Below, piece by piece: positions 10,914 through 23,617 of a stretch of 64,000 nucleotides of DNA. The stretch's first letter is position 1; each line of letters begins with the position of its first letter. Origin of the DNA: Rotaria sordida (Eukaryota; Rotifera; Eurotatoria; Philodinida; Philodinidae); the NCBI GenBank assembly GCA_905250125.1, contig CAJNOL010000347.1, positions 91,573-155,572 of the forward strand, in the 5' to 3' direction. Made by a program: the position numbers and the translations under genes. Under the pieces are notes generated by a model, which searched no databases, was not told the DNA's origin, and saw only the letters and a program-made list of their open reading frames with translations.

Positions 10914-13900
10914 TTATTTTTGATGTTTTGCTTTGTAAACAGTTCCTTTGGCAACAAGAAGTTGCACACGTTCAGGTGTTTTTCGTCGTGTTTCAGGTAC
11001 GGATATAAAAGCAAGTAACCAAAAAGCACAACTCATTATACCATAAACGAGAAATAAAAATGCACCCACCGCATGCTTTAAGATAAAAAAAGACAAATCA
11101 AAATTAATATCTTATTTCTCGAAAGAAAGAAAAAAAAAGCTTATTTTACTTACAAAAAGTGGAACAAATGTCATGATTATGCAAAACATTGATAACCAAT
11201 TAACTATAATAGCAATAGCTGACGCATAGGCACGTTCGGATTGAAAAAACATTTCTGCTGATAACATCCATGGTATAGCAACTAATCATAACAAAAAAAA
11301 AGAATTATTTAATAACAAAAACAAAAAAAAGAAAAATATATACCTGGACCCATAGCACAAAAACTGACATGTGTCATCATAGCAAATATTTCCAAAAAAA
11401 TCATATGATACAAAGGAATCTATAATTAAATATATATTTTTGATAAATACAAAAAAAACAAAGTACTCTTAATGACAACTACATTAGTTAATTGTTTCAA
11501 ACAGCTATCTTTATTAAGACTAGTACTAGAAAACATGAAAAGTGGAAGTCGACATAATGAACATACAGACGATAAACAGGAGGAAATTTCAGCACGAGAA
11601 CGTTCAGCACGCAAAAAAAAAGATAAATATGACGTCTATTGAAGGATCCATGGATGAATAGTGGCGGACAAAAGTTTACAGCAGTTGTTTTTTTTTTACG
11701 TTTTCTAGTGGATGGTAATAGTTAGTAAGAATCTGAAAAAATATTTGTGTCCAAAAACCAGCCGTCTGGCTACCATTCGAAGATTTTATTTGATAGAGCA
11801 ACTGATTCTGAGCAAGCTGAGATGTCTCCAACCTCTCTGTAACCTTCCTTCATCGAACTGTATTTAATCTATACGAGATTTCAAAGCGTCAAACATGGCA
11901 AAAAAAAATGAAATTTTCAATAAGAGAAAAAATGCTTTTTATGCATTCTTTAAATTGTCCACATCTCTACGCACACCTTTTACTATCACTTGTTTTTACA
12001 TTATTAAGTTTTCGGTACTGATCATTTCCGCGTTTATCGTTAACCAATCTATAAAAAGTATGCTCTTTAGTCTTTTCAATAATCTGCTGATTTATGAAAC
12101 ATTGTAGGAAAACAATCAAGAATGAATATAGAACATTCCTGATTAATTTTCAAAATGTTAAGATTTCACTTCTGAAGTTTGTTTTTCTATAATGTTAAGT
12201 AATTAACTCAAATCTAGATAGTAATTTTAATAGCCAATGGAGCTTTCTATCTAATGAATTCTATATCAAAATTTCTAAAAAAATCGGACACAATAGTTTT
12301 CAGATCACGAAAGACTTTGTCGGAGCTATTTAATAATACCATTTTAAAGAGAACAAAATGAAGGATTATCGTATTTTCTATAAACTTTTCTTAAAAAGTT
12401 AAGAGGATTGCAAAAACCAAAATTTATCAAAAAACAACCCTTTTTTTTCTAATTTCTGTGATACCTTTAACTTTTTAAGGAAAACTCGTAAAAAATGCGG
12501 CGATCTCTCATTGTTTTCTCTTCAAAAATGGCAATGTTAAAGAATATCTCCGACAAAGTTTTCTGGGATTTGAAAACTCCGTTGCATATGAAAATCACTA
12601 TCTAGATTTGAACTAGGTGCTTAACTTTATAGAAAAAAACCAAAAATACGTTGTTATGAAACTTTTTTTTGCATCACCTTACATTCGAATTTTATCATAA
12701 TTTTAATTGACATTTGAAACTTACATCTCTCGATTTAAGAATTGTTATACCAATAACACATGATGCTCCTGCCATACCAATTAAACCATCTATAATTAAA
12801 TAAAAATTGAATAGGTTTTCTAATCTTTTTTTTTTTGTTCTAATGACTTACAAAGATAAAGTGATCGACGTCCAACTTTATCAAGAATAAAAACTAATGA
12901 TATAGCTACAGCTACATATGTAATACCACATGAAAGCATAGCATATGATGCATATTCCATTTTTAATTGTGCACGAGAAAGAATAATATCTCCAAAGAAA
13001 AAGATCTATTAAAAAAAATAAAAAACAATAAATTCTATTTTCGAAATCTATTCTAAAAATTAAAAGAAAAAATAACATACAACAAAACTTCCAGTAAAAT
13101 GTTGAGCAACATGTGTCATGGCTAATATAAGAAGACATTTACGAAGAAGAGGTTTTGACCATAAATCACGAATTGAAATCTAATTTACAAAAGAGAAAAT
13201 ATTTAATATTTCTAGGGTTTTTTTATTATTATTACTTTTATTGAATTTGTTTCAATATTATGAAAATCTGCTTCCATTTCATGAATTTCCGCTTGAACAT
13301 CATCAAGATTTTTTTCTCGACGAAACCATTTTAGAGCTAAATAAAAAATTATTTTTTCTTTTGTTTCTTATGAAATAAATAATCAAATAAATCAAAAATA
13401 AAACCTCGTGCAGCTGCTCCTCGACGTTTTTTTTTTAAAAGAAATTTTGGTGTTTCATGTGTAAATATTAATAAAGTACATTGAAGTATACTGAAGATAA
13501 TGGGTACAGCTATTTGTATATAACAAAGTAAAGAATAAAAACACAAAAAAATAGAAAGAAAAGAACAAACCAAAAAGATAATTCCATAGATGTGGACGGC
13601 CTAAGATAATATCTAATCCAAGTACTTGAGCTAACAATACAGCAAAAGCTACAAATAATTGAAAACAGGCACCGAATGAACCACGTACACGTAATGGAGC
13701 AATTTCATTTATATAAATAGGTCCCACTGTTGTTCCGAAACCTTTTATTTTGCAAAAACAAAAAAGAAATATTTTTTCAAATGAAACAACCGCAATTAAC
13801 CAACCTGCAGAAAATCCAATTAAAATCCGTCCTACTATAAATGCTTCAAATGAAGCTATATATTTACTAATCACCATTAAAACCGAACCAATTATAGCTG

Positions 13901-16435
13901 GAATATTATTTAGAAGTAAACCAGTTTTTCTAAAAATTAAAGAAAAGTTTAAAAATCTGTTGAACTAATAATGCTGAATTCATGAGTATGTACAACAAAA
14001 TAAAAAATAACTGATGAGTAAATTCCTAAGCGACGCTTCTTGTCTTTTCTATTTCGTTTTAATTTCTGGAGAATGACGAACGACAAGCTTTCATGCACAA
14101 TGTTTCTTTAATAGAGATGTACGGGACCAAGTTTTTGATTCCAGTTTCGGTAAATCTTATCTAACGCATGGGCCGAACGTTTTGAGAGAAAATATTTGTT
14201 TACTTTTTTTAGATCCTTTGAAAGTGTTTCCAACGAGTCAAAAGCTATGGATTACGACCAGCATGTTGTGCACTTTCCAAATATGGCCTTAAAAATTTTA
14301 TGTCAGTTTTTGTTCGAAAGTAGTGAGGACTTTTTTTAAAACACTAGAAAATTAGATTGAATTGTGAAGCAATAGGCTTGTACTAAACTTTATAAGTTTT
14401 CTTTCGAATGTGCCAAAAATTATTGAAATCGGTCGTTTTGTCGAGTGAACACTTCTTTACAAAAAAATGTCATATTGAACTAAGCTGTAGCTTTTACCTA
14501 AGTGGAACTATAGACACTCTGCCCAGAACTCTTTTTGCTATACAAAATGCGTTTTGGTCAAAAAGTCGATCTTTTGAAAAATAACGATTTAAGAGAAATG
14601 GAAATTGTCTTGATCTATAGAAAGACTCCAACAGTACATGTTATAGAGTGGTTTCTGCTCTACGAGCTGATATATTACAAAATCTTTCAACATTTATTTT
14701 CGAGTTGCAATAGTGAAAATACGAAAGTGCACGAAAAAATTTTTTGCCCAAACTATTTTTTGGACGATTCAAAAGATTATCTCGCTGGTCTTAAGAAAAC
14801 TTCTCAATCTACATTCGGAAAGAGCACAAAATTCTAATCATAGTCCATAGCTTTTGAATTTCTCTGAAACACTTTCAAAACACTCAAGAATAAACAAACA
14901 TTTTGTTTCAAAACTTTCGACCTATCCATTAGTCCGAATCCTGATGATTTAAGTTTTTCGGCTCAGGATCTAGAGAAAACTATTCCAGAATTTATTCGTA
15001 TTACATCTAAAAAAAATTCTTCGATACTCGTTTAGTCGACGACTAGCATATTGTTTGGATCATATCTCTTGAATTACATTCTGATTGATATAATTTATAA
15101 GATGAATCGCTTAAAACCATAGAATACTTAACTATAATCTTTGGTTCCGATTAGGACAACTTTTTTTTCTACTAGTTTCGGTCCCACACATCTCTACTCT
15201 CTAAACATATGTCAAACTCGTCTAATTTAATCTGCTGTTAAAATTTACTTGAATAGAAAATATAAAATTTTCTCCACTATGGGTAGTTCTATAAAATATA
15301 TGTCACCATCGATACTGTTTCTTATTCTAGACAAAGGTGCTATGCACAATATTCTATAAAATGGAATATGAGAAAGTCATTCTATACTGTTCTCTGAATG
15401 AAAACAGTTAAATACCAGTATCATATTAAAAATTATTCGCAAAAAAATATTTCAATGATTGATAGACATGTTTTTGTCTTATTACATGAAAGCTATTAAC
15501 GAAATTCCTGTACGATTCAAAATGTGAAATACGATGGAATTGCTTACAGTTTTAGTAGCATATCGATTCGTCTTTGCGGCATGAAACATATCAATATAAT
15601 GCGTTTTCGATAGTACTTTTAACATATTACAATGTCTCATTACAGATTTCTTAAAAAAGTAAGAAACATGGCTAATTCATTTTTTTTTCAATCATATTTT
15701 ACAATAATCTCCTAAAATATTTTTTATATTTGTCATAGTCTATGAAAATTCGAATTCTTCGAAACTAAAATATCAATTAACTTACCGACCAAATCGATCA
15801 CTTAATGGCAAAGCTACAAGACCACCCAAAACTCCTCCAAGTGCAACAACTGATATAGCTGTTGCGTATAAAATATCTTGATTATATGCACTTATTGTTG
15901 AATTGTAACGTTTTACAGAAACTTCATTTATATAATTCTTAATTAACTATAAAAAATAGAAAATATGAATTATTAACAAAGAATATCTTTTTCTTTGAAT
16001 CATCTTTACTTCTGATGGAGCATTCATAACACCAAGTGCATAACCAAATTGAGCACCTGTACCAATCATAGCAGCAAACATAGCTAATAATAATGTTCGA
16101 GTAAAGCCAAGATTTTTTGATTTTAAATTAATCGGTTGAACAATTTCAATAGTTGATCCATTTAAATCATCATTTTGTTTATTTTGATTTTCCAATTTTT
16201 CTTCTTTTATTTCTTCTTCAACCTTTTCTGATGAATCGGATTCATCATTTTCTGATAATTCTTCATCGTTTATTTTTTCTTCATCTATTTCATTAATATT
16301 TTTTTTTTCATCATTCTTATTAACATTCTCTTTATCAGTATTCTTCGATGAATCAAATAAACGTTCACGATCATTAGATGCATCTTTTTCTTTATCTTTA
16401 CGAATTTCGTCTTTCGACATTTTCTCGTTTTTCAA
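10914..16435 (-). CDS. Divergent GLUT/SLC2-type sugar transporter, copy B
   Basis: Twelve exons: 16435..16010, 15946..15786, 13929..13805, 13741..13571, 13509..13405, 13336..13236, 13179..13081, 13005..12852, 12789..12725, 11419..11344, 11281..11154, 11075..10914. They total 1773 nt with no break, giving 590 aa. A highly charged cytosolic N-terminus of about 105 residues (Lys/Glu/Asp/Asn repeats) precedes TM1 (GAQFGYALGVMNAP). MFS/GLUT marks: SDRFGRK, GRILIGFSAG, VGPIYINEIAPLRVRG, HETPKFLL, DKVGRR, GPG-V-AIPW, VNW, PETRRKT. The TM7 signature is changed to VAQHFTGSFVIFFFG and the TM8 Asn position reads GITYVAVA, so several polar residues that bind glucose in GLUT1 (second Gln, Asn288, Asn317) are missing. 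The C-terminus is basic. Intron 2 (1856 bp) and intron 9 (1305 bp) carry inverted-repeat elements. The substrate may differ from copy A. Confidence 0.85.
12170..12690. mobile_element. MITE family A, copy 1, in intron 9 of transporter B
   Basis: An imperfect hairpin. The left arm (TTCTATAATGTTAAGTAA..., then AATAGCCAATGGAGCTTTC) is complementary to the right arm ending at TTGTTATGAAAC. It aligns through most of its length with the copy at 60041-60664, including the internal CTTTGTCGGAG / CTCCGACAAAG pair. The outermost left end looks trimmed. It is non-coding. Confidence 0.65.
14113..15205. mobile_element. Palindromic element in intron 2 of transporter B
   Basis: The ends read AGAGATGTACGGGACC on the left and GGTCCCACACATCTCT on the right, a terminal inverted repeat with few mismatches. 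A second complementary block lies inside: TTGAAAGTGTTTCCAACGAG...AAAAGCTATGGA near 14218-14250 against its complement near 14850-14880. The AGAGATGTGC-type end resembles hAT-like elements and recurs at 54392. A 100-codon frame at 14535-14837 inside it has no recognisable domain and is probably chance. Confidence 0.6.
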
Positions 16436-19400
16436 AATCTTGAAAAAGACAAAACAAAATTTTACTTATGAATAAAATATAAACTAACATTCTCACTTTA
16501 TAACCAATTAGAATAATGTATTTTCACTTGATAAAATAATACATTTGAATTGAACAATGATTAAAACTAAAGAAAAACCAAAACAAGAATGAGACAAACT
16601 ATTGGATACATTGGACTATTATCAATAATGGTATCATTGGGAATGTTTCAATTAACCATAACCAATGGAATTCATCCCAAGAGGACGCTATGAATCAGTA
16701 CATATATTATTATTCAATGACATTTTTACAGAGATATTCCGAGTAGGAGGACGTCAGGAGAAATAAACTTCTATCTTGAAAAAATTTATCGTTTTTATCC
16801 AGAAGAGTTCCAGCCTTTTATTGTCTCTTTTTATTCACTAATTCTCAAAAAAATCGATCAAACTCGCTCCTCGAATATTTGGTCAACTTTAGCAGAAATC
16901 TTCTAATCGGTCCCTTGAGTAATCGAGTTTTCATCCCACAATTCTGGTAACTTCGAGATATCCTAGAATTTTTTTCTGAAATACATGAAAAAGATACAAG
17001 ATCGCTTCTTTTATGTAGCTAGTATTACATGAAAAGTTCTATCCAAAATGATGTCAGATGAATATGCTCTAGATGTGCGCTTTCGAATAGTTTATTCAAT
17101 AAATGAAAAAAATGGTTTTGGCTATTTATTCTTTTTTTCTAGGATAGGTCTTTGGATAGATGATTTTAATTAGATATATTTGCAAGAGAGAAACAGCTGA
17201 TTTTTATCGTTAATCAGTTTCAAATAAAAAGACTTATTAACGCTTTAACTGTTAATTTGTTTTTATTATGGAAATTAAACAGTAAAAGTTTAAAAAGGAG
17301 AACTGTCGATAAGGCTATTCTTTCGTCCAAAATACTTTTGAAAAAGAATTACATATTCTGAATCATCCTGAAATTCTGAGTAAGAATAAGATGTCTTTTT
17401 TTCTATTGAGAGTCGACTTTCAATTTTCACCCGTAGTTTCGTACCTATAGGAGACTCTAAAACCATCAAAAATTGTTTTTCTCCGATTTGTTTTGATTCA
17501 CACAACATCAAATGCAGAATTTGATGCTGATTATAAATTTCTGATTGAAATTCGAAAAAAATGGAGTTCTCATGGAGAAAAGCTTAATTTACTATAGGAT
17601 ACTAATAGAGTACTATACCCAGCTACCATCCTTAGGGAACCTAATAATGATATTGAAAAGCCTAAAATACACTCAGTTATGTTCCAATTCACCTTTCCAA
17701 TCAGAAGCATGTTAAAAAATGCTGTTTATTTTTGGACAATTTGACCTTATACACTACAGGATGATAAAATCTCTAATCAATGAGTGATCTATATATAGAT
17801 CGATGCAGTTTTTCATGTTCATTCTGAATACGACTTGAAAAATGAGAAAAGCAAATGAAGAACATGGTCAAACACAAGAAATACTGACGTGAGATCAGAT
17901 TTCATAAACGATACTCTCTGTTGTTTGTCGTTTTTCTTTCCGTCAGTAACACGGAACTCATCAACTTTCACATATTAGTTAGTAATTGATGTTACACTGA
18001 TGTTGACAGAATTGTTGGCCGCTGTAAAAAGCAGTATTGGTCCCGGTCGACATGTAAAGCCCATTCTGTGTTCGACTGGATGTCTTTTTTTGGTTTTTTT
18101 AAAATTTTTTATATTATTCAGCATCTTAAAGTGTTGCGATAAATAATAACTGATATGTACAAGAACAATAATATATAAATTAATTGGTGAATAAATCCAT
18201 GTCGAACTAGTCGCGATGGAAGTAGTAGGAAAAATGTGAAAAGTTGGTGATAAGGCAAAAGTCGATAAGCATAGAGAAAGATAAAGCTGTTAAACTATAT
18301 GATATAGTATATTTGAGTCGTGTTCGTCTTCGTCAGTTGTTTCTGCATCTGAAACATCAGAATAATCTACAGCATCAATTAATGAGATGTAGTATTTGGA
18401 TGATCGAGATTGTAGTTGTTGTGAATTATACCTAGCAAAAGCTAGATAATACATAACTGAAGTTATGTGAGTGCAACAACCAACTACATGACTCTCGTTT
18501 GGGTATTTAGAATATCATCTCATAACCTTTCTTGTATTATATGATATGATATGTACAAGTCGTATTTCACAGCAGTCCTGTGACGAGATTGTATTTATGC
18601 TCGTAAAAGATCCCGCCTTTTAATTTGTTACTTTTACGAGATATGCTACATCCTCTGATAAATGTTCTATAGTGTAGGAACGAACTTGTTTTAACTGGTA
18701 TATTCCCCGTGTCAACTCTTGTAATTCATCAAAAAATTCATTTTTGAAAGATCATCAACACTGTTGGTGGCGTTTCAATTGATCTTTTTCGATTGTTTTC
18801 CATTTTTATCTTTAAGTTTTTCGATATATTCCTTTATTCTATTCATCTCACCAGCCAATTATAGAGTTTTTTTGGCAATTTCTTTATTTTTGCTAGCATC
18901 TTTAACAAATACTGATCGATAACAGTTTATCAGCGCACATACAATTTTGAAATAGTTTTCTATTTTCTTTATCGATGTATAAGTTTTTCTTTGACTCTTG
19001 GAAAGATGAGAGATTTGAATCGGACTCTCGCTTCATACTAATTATGAGCGTACTGAAGCAGCCTATAATAGTCACATCGACCGTTTTCATGCTTAATTTA
19101 CGAGTTTGATTCCATGGTAGAGCCAGAGGATGCTTAGGGTCTCTTAGCGAGATTTTGGAAAATGTGCTTTTTTCTTCGAAAATCTCATAAGAGCGGGAAG
19201 AGTTGAGCCCTCCTTAGCTCATAATTCAGACTCCACCACTGATTTAATTGTCCTGTATAGATGACGTCACAAAATTACTTATCAGTCGAAAGATAAAACC
19301 TGTAAAAATTGGCTTTTTGAAGGAGGAGGGATGAAATCTATATTTTTTACGACAGACGAAGCCAAAATTAATAGAAAAAACTAATCGAAAATTGCTATAA

Positions 19401-19675
19401 AAAGAGTAAACGGTTTGAATCGGCGGTTCTGCTAAAACAACCAGTATTGAGTACACATCGAAGATAGATATGATTTGATGTTATCATCATATATTTATTA
19501 TATCAAATAACTCTTATCGAAATTTTCTTATTATCATATTAATGACAGAATCGTGTAATAGAACTTTACTTTTACTATCAATTCATATAGATGCAAAGTT
19601 TATGTAAGATTTTTATAACGAATTACAGTATCTTCATTACAACTTTCAGTATTCTCCAAATCATTTTTTCTAGGT
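16436..19675. other. Intergenic, repeat-rich
   Basis: The 5' flank of transporter B followed by 3 kb without a supported gene. It contains one copy of a dispersed coding-like repeat (17280-17545). Around 19470-19535 a short block (TTATCATCATATATTTATTA, ATAACTCTTATCGAAATTTT) resembles the terminal part of the palindromic family seen at 51547 and 54600. Base composition is less AT-biased than in the real exons, as expected of transposon remnants. Confidence 0.45.
17280..17545 (-). repeat. Dispersed repeat with coding-like frame, copy 1
   Basis: Read on the minus strand, this block is roughly 80% identical by eye to the plus strand at 31213-31482. The minus-strand frame of 73 codons contains LRVKIESRLSIEKKTSYSYS and then QDDSEYVILFQKYFG. 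The 31 kb copy keeps much of the same protein text but not an open frame. It is probably a fragment of a transposon protein; the family is not recognised. Confidence 0.5.
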
Positions 19676-20166
19676 ATGAATGATCGACAATATAAAGCAG
19701 TCGAACGAGATAATTTTATATGTAATTGTATAAAAACTGGTTATCAAGGGACGTTTTGTCGTATAAATTTCTATTATTGTTTATTATTAATTAATAGAAT
19801 TATATATATTAACAACAAGGTTGTCATGATACAAATGATTCATGTCAAAATAGTAGATCATCTATAGATAATCAATGTTTATATAATTTATTAACAAAAG
19901 GTGATTTTTGTGAAATAATCATAGATAGAAATTCAGTAAATAGTCAAATACAAAAAAGAAAATAGTCCTTTAAAAATTTGGTTAATTATTGATTTATGCA
20001 TTGTTAGTATTATAATTATTGCTAGTTTAATATATAGTCATAAAAAATTATTTATGTTACAAGAACAACGAACAAATTCAATTAATACTGAACTTAATTA
20101 TAAATCTAATGGAAAATAAAATAATGAACATGAATTTATTAGTGTAACATTAAGTCAAACTTCATA
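19676..20166 (+). pseudogene. Decayed EGF-domain membrane protein, C-terminal remnant
   Basis: The first frame reads through an EGF-type ending, ICNCIKTGYQGTFC (CxC, GYxG, C), at about 19700-19760. After a frame change, a second Cys-rich stretch follows (GCHDTNDSC ... QCLYNLLTKGDFC), and after another frame change (from about 19967) a hydrophobic segment IWLIIDLCIVSIIIIASLIY followed by a short basic/polar tail ending LSQTS. The order EGF, EGF-like, single TM, short cytosolic tail suggests a type I surface protein. At least two frameshifts and an in-frame TAA in the tail show that it is not functional. A plausible acceptor (TTTTTTCTAG) sits just before 19674. Its 5' part is not seen. Confidence 0.6.
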
Positions 20167-20284
20167 AAATACAAGATATATATACTCAAAAATAATTATT
20201 TATTAATAAGAAAAAAATTTAAAAAAATAAATCAATAAATAAGTTTATTCTAGATTATAATAAAAAAAAACAAAAATCAAATTA

Positions 20285-21625
20285 ATTCGTTGAATTTAAA
20301 TAATTTGCAATTTGATTATAAATGAATTGTATTGATATAGATGATGATTGAATTTGAGCATAGTTTAAACGTTGATCTTAATTTATAACAAGATTTGTAA
20401 TAGTTATTGATACTTTTATATCTATTGTAAATTGTTCAGTTGACATTTGATAACGAACATCACGAGTTTCAGAACGTTGTCAATAAAAATATGATATCAT
20501 ATAAATAATATTTATCTTTACCACAATTAAATGTAATAAGAATAGAATCAGATTGATATTTTTTTTCTAATATTTCTGAATGAATTAATACACATACTGC
20601 ACTTTTATTGACAATTTCAATTGAATGTGAACTACCTTCTAATCACTATTGAGATTGGGCATGTTTTGATGTAAATAGAAAACTATTAACTAATGGATGA
20701 TTAAGTTCAACTACTTGTATATCATCTGCTGTTGATTATTCATTATATTTAACATAAATCAGAAAATGCCACTTGAAGAATATTTTCTACTACTCAATCA
20801 ATGATAACAATATGACGACCAATGTCTACTTGTTGTCATATCCATTTTGGCTGCTTCAATAGGAAATGTTGATGTATAATTTATATAAACTGTTTGATTG
20901 TTATGAAATGGATAAGTTAATATATGATTTTAATTAAAAGTTATATATTTGATATTTAAACTATCGAACACATGATTAAATATGATTATGTGTATCTGAT
21001 ACAATAATAATTGCTTCAATAGACATATTTTGAATAGCTTTTTGATTATGAGAAGGCGGATTAGTTGATACATTAAATAATTGAATTGATAAAGTTGATG
21101 TTAAATGAAAATAACGAATACAATGATTTGAATCAAATTAATGACGACATTCATTACTATATTTACAAGTTTGTTGAACAAATTTTGTTTAATTTGTATT
21201 ATTAATTATCTTTAATTTTACATTTAAGTAGACAAAATATGTAAATTTATGTAATTCATAATAATTTTTGTTTACTTACTATGAATTTTTTGATAGAATT
21301 TTTTTAAAAATGTTCTATTGATCGAACTATACATTGATTTTTATATTTACATGGTATAAGAAAATCAGATAGACCTTCATGTCTATAAATACGATAATGT
21401 TCTAGATTTGTTTAATTTATTACATTCTTTACTATATTTACATGCAATTGTATGATGTACAGTATGTGTAAATTGATTTGCATGTTCATTATTTCTATCT
21501 CAATCATGATAAAGTTCTGACCAACGATAAGGATGTGAATATTTTTCATTATATTCTGCTGGATTTTCATAGTGCAAAGGACAATTATGACCATATTTAC
21601 AAGAATTTAATTGTTTAAAATTGGT
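20285..21625 (-). pseudogene. Decayed protein with repeated CKYxxxC (PBZ-like) motifs
   Basis: Following minus-strand frames from 21610 downward gives four copies of a short motif: CKYGHNC (with LHYENPAEYNEKYSHPY), CKYSKEC, CKYKNQC and CKYSNEC, each followed by His-containing text spaced by roughly 40-80 residues. The first copy resembles a PBZ-type C..C..H..H zinc finger (CKYGxxCyr..p.H...fsHP). A TGA interrupts the first unit (HD*DRNNEH), and several frameshifts and stops follow. The lower half (21150-20290) still contains A/T-third coding text such as NPPSHNQKAIQNMSIEAII and HSIEIVNKSAVCVLIHSEIL. I know no function for the parent gene. Confidence 0.55.
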
Positions 21626-23617
21626 TAAACTATTTATATTAAATACATAAAGTATGCAGTTAAATGTATTACATCTATCATATCAATAGGCCTTGAACTA
21701 TGAAATAGCTTAGAATTTATGTCTTTTGTAATATTCTTCAGTATTGTCAAATTAATATAAAATAGCTCCATCACTTTCGCTTCTTTTTTGTGTGTTATGA
21801 ACTGTTTTCTTGTGAAATATGATTTAAAAGGAGTGTTAAAGTATAGGAATAAAAATTTAGACTTCTCTTTCTCCACTCCGCGGAAGGTGACAACCGCTAG
21901 TCAGAGACTATTACAGATATCTTAGCAACACTTCTTCTTCCTTCTCCATATCACAGACTAGAGAACTCAATCGACTGAGATTTTAATAAAAAACAAAAAT
22001 TTTCAAAAGATATTGCGTTTTTCAACTCAATTTTCTTTTTTTTGAAAATCTCATGTAATTCTTCCATTCGCTAAAATAATTCTGCAATGAACAATAAAAG
22101 ATAATATTATCATCACCCTGAAAAACTTTCTTTATATTCAACAAAATGTTTTTGTTTAGCTCTCCTAGTTCATCACTAATTACAACATTATAATCAATTA
22201 CTTTTTCTAATTCTAATTCTATTCCTAACTGAACCTTCTTAATCATCAATATCTGTTAACACTTTTTGCAAGTACTAGTATTAGTTCATCATTATATACA
22301 AAGTAGTATACATCTGTATGGATCGAATTTGTTTTGAAATAAGTGTCATCGACATATGTTGTTATTAAAAATGAAAAAACAAACATAACTTTATCTTGAA
22401 AAGATTTTTGATTCTACAACTAAAAATTAAAAAAAAGACTATCAAATTCGACAGAATTGAAGGTTTTGCAAATTATCAAAAACATTTTACCAAACATTTG
22501 TTTATACATCAATTACTTTACTCAAAATATGTTTGCTCAGTTATATGTTAATAATTTATTCAATACAATTAGATGAGTGATCTGTGGATAGGCCATATAT
22601 TCCAAGAGAAAAAAAAATCACGAATCGATTTTCTTCATTTCGATCCGGTCCATTGAGACCTTTGTCACAGACTATGACAGATGTTGTTGATCTAAGAGCA
22701 CAGATTAACATTTCCTCGTAATATAAGAACTGCTTCCTTATTGTACTGAATGTATTGCATCCTTGAAAATTATGTTGAAAATAAATATTTTATATGACGA
22801 AAATTCAAAAGAAAAAATAACAACTTACACTAACAATAATTTCTACCGTGTAAAATATGACTCAAGAAGATGAAAAAATTTTTTAAGATTATCAAATTTG
22901 TTTATGTGATAATCAAAAGTAGTCACGTTTCGTGTCAATAAAATCATAATAACAATAAGAGAATATTGAAATATTTTTCCATTAAAAAAATAGACTTTCA
23001 TAATTGCTATTTATAATTAGGTAATTTTACTCAAAAATATTTGTTCAGGATTAATTTTTCTTTTATAAGCGATAAAAATAGAATACTACAATTTCCATCA
23101 GATCAATCGCCACACAAAAAGTACAAATTAAAAGTTTTTAGAAATATTAGAAATGTCAGAAATTTTAAAGCTTTCGTGGGTGTGCAATGTGAGTGTGACT
23201 GTTCCTACGTATACAGATGTGGACATGGAGAACACTAACACTAAACACTCATATTGAGACCCACATCCTCATACCCTTCTCTATGTTGTCTCTAATATGA
23301 ACTATCCAACAATAACAATAACCAAGTAAACAAGTGTAGATGTAGTATTAACAGAAGACAAGAAAATACTTAAGAAAGCGAGCAAATAGAAATAATCGAA
23401 TGAGGTCTAAGTAATATACTCGTAACAGATCAGAATATTGAACTGATACGAAAAAACAAAAGCATAAGAATTTAGATTAGATTTGCAGAAAATACACATT
23501 ATATCAATTTAGGGTGATTTATTTGTTGAAGATCACCAAAAAAAAAAGAAATAGATATAAATAGATGAAAACACAAGTCCTCTTTCAATTGCTTGATCAT
23601 CTATAGGAATAATAAAT
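21626..23617. other. No supported gene, 2 kb
   Basis: Two minus-strand frames of 75-80 codons (21634-21876 and 22022-22249) lie upstream of the CKY-repeat relic and could be its 5' remnants, but they show no recognisable domain. The rest is AT-rich with mixed repeat-like text. Nothing else stands out. Confidence 0.35.

Noticed and set aside
14535-14837. 100-codon plus-strand frame in intron 2 of transporter B
   Set aside because: Lies inside a palindromic element; no domain text and codon use unlike the real exons.
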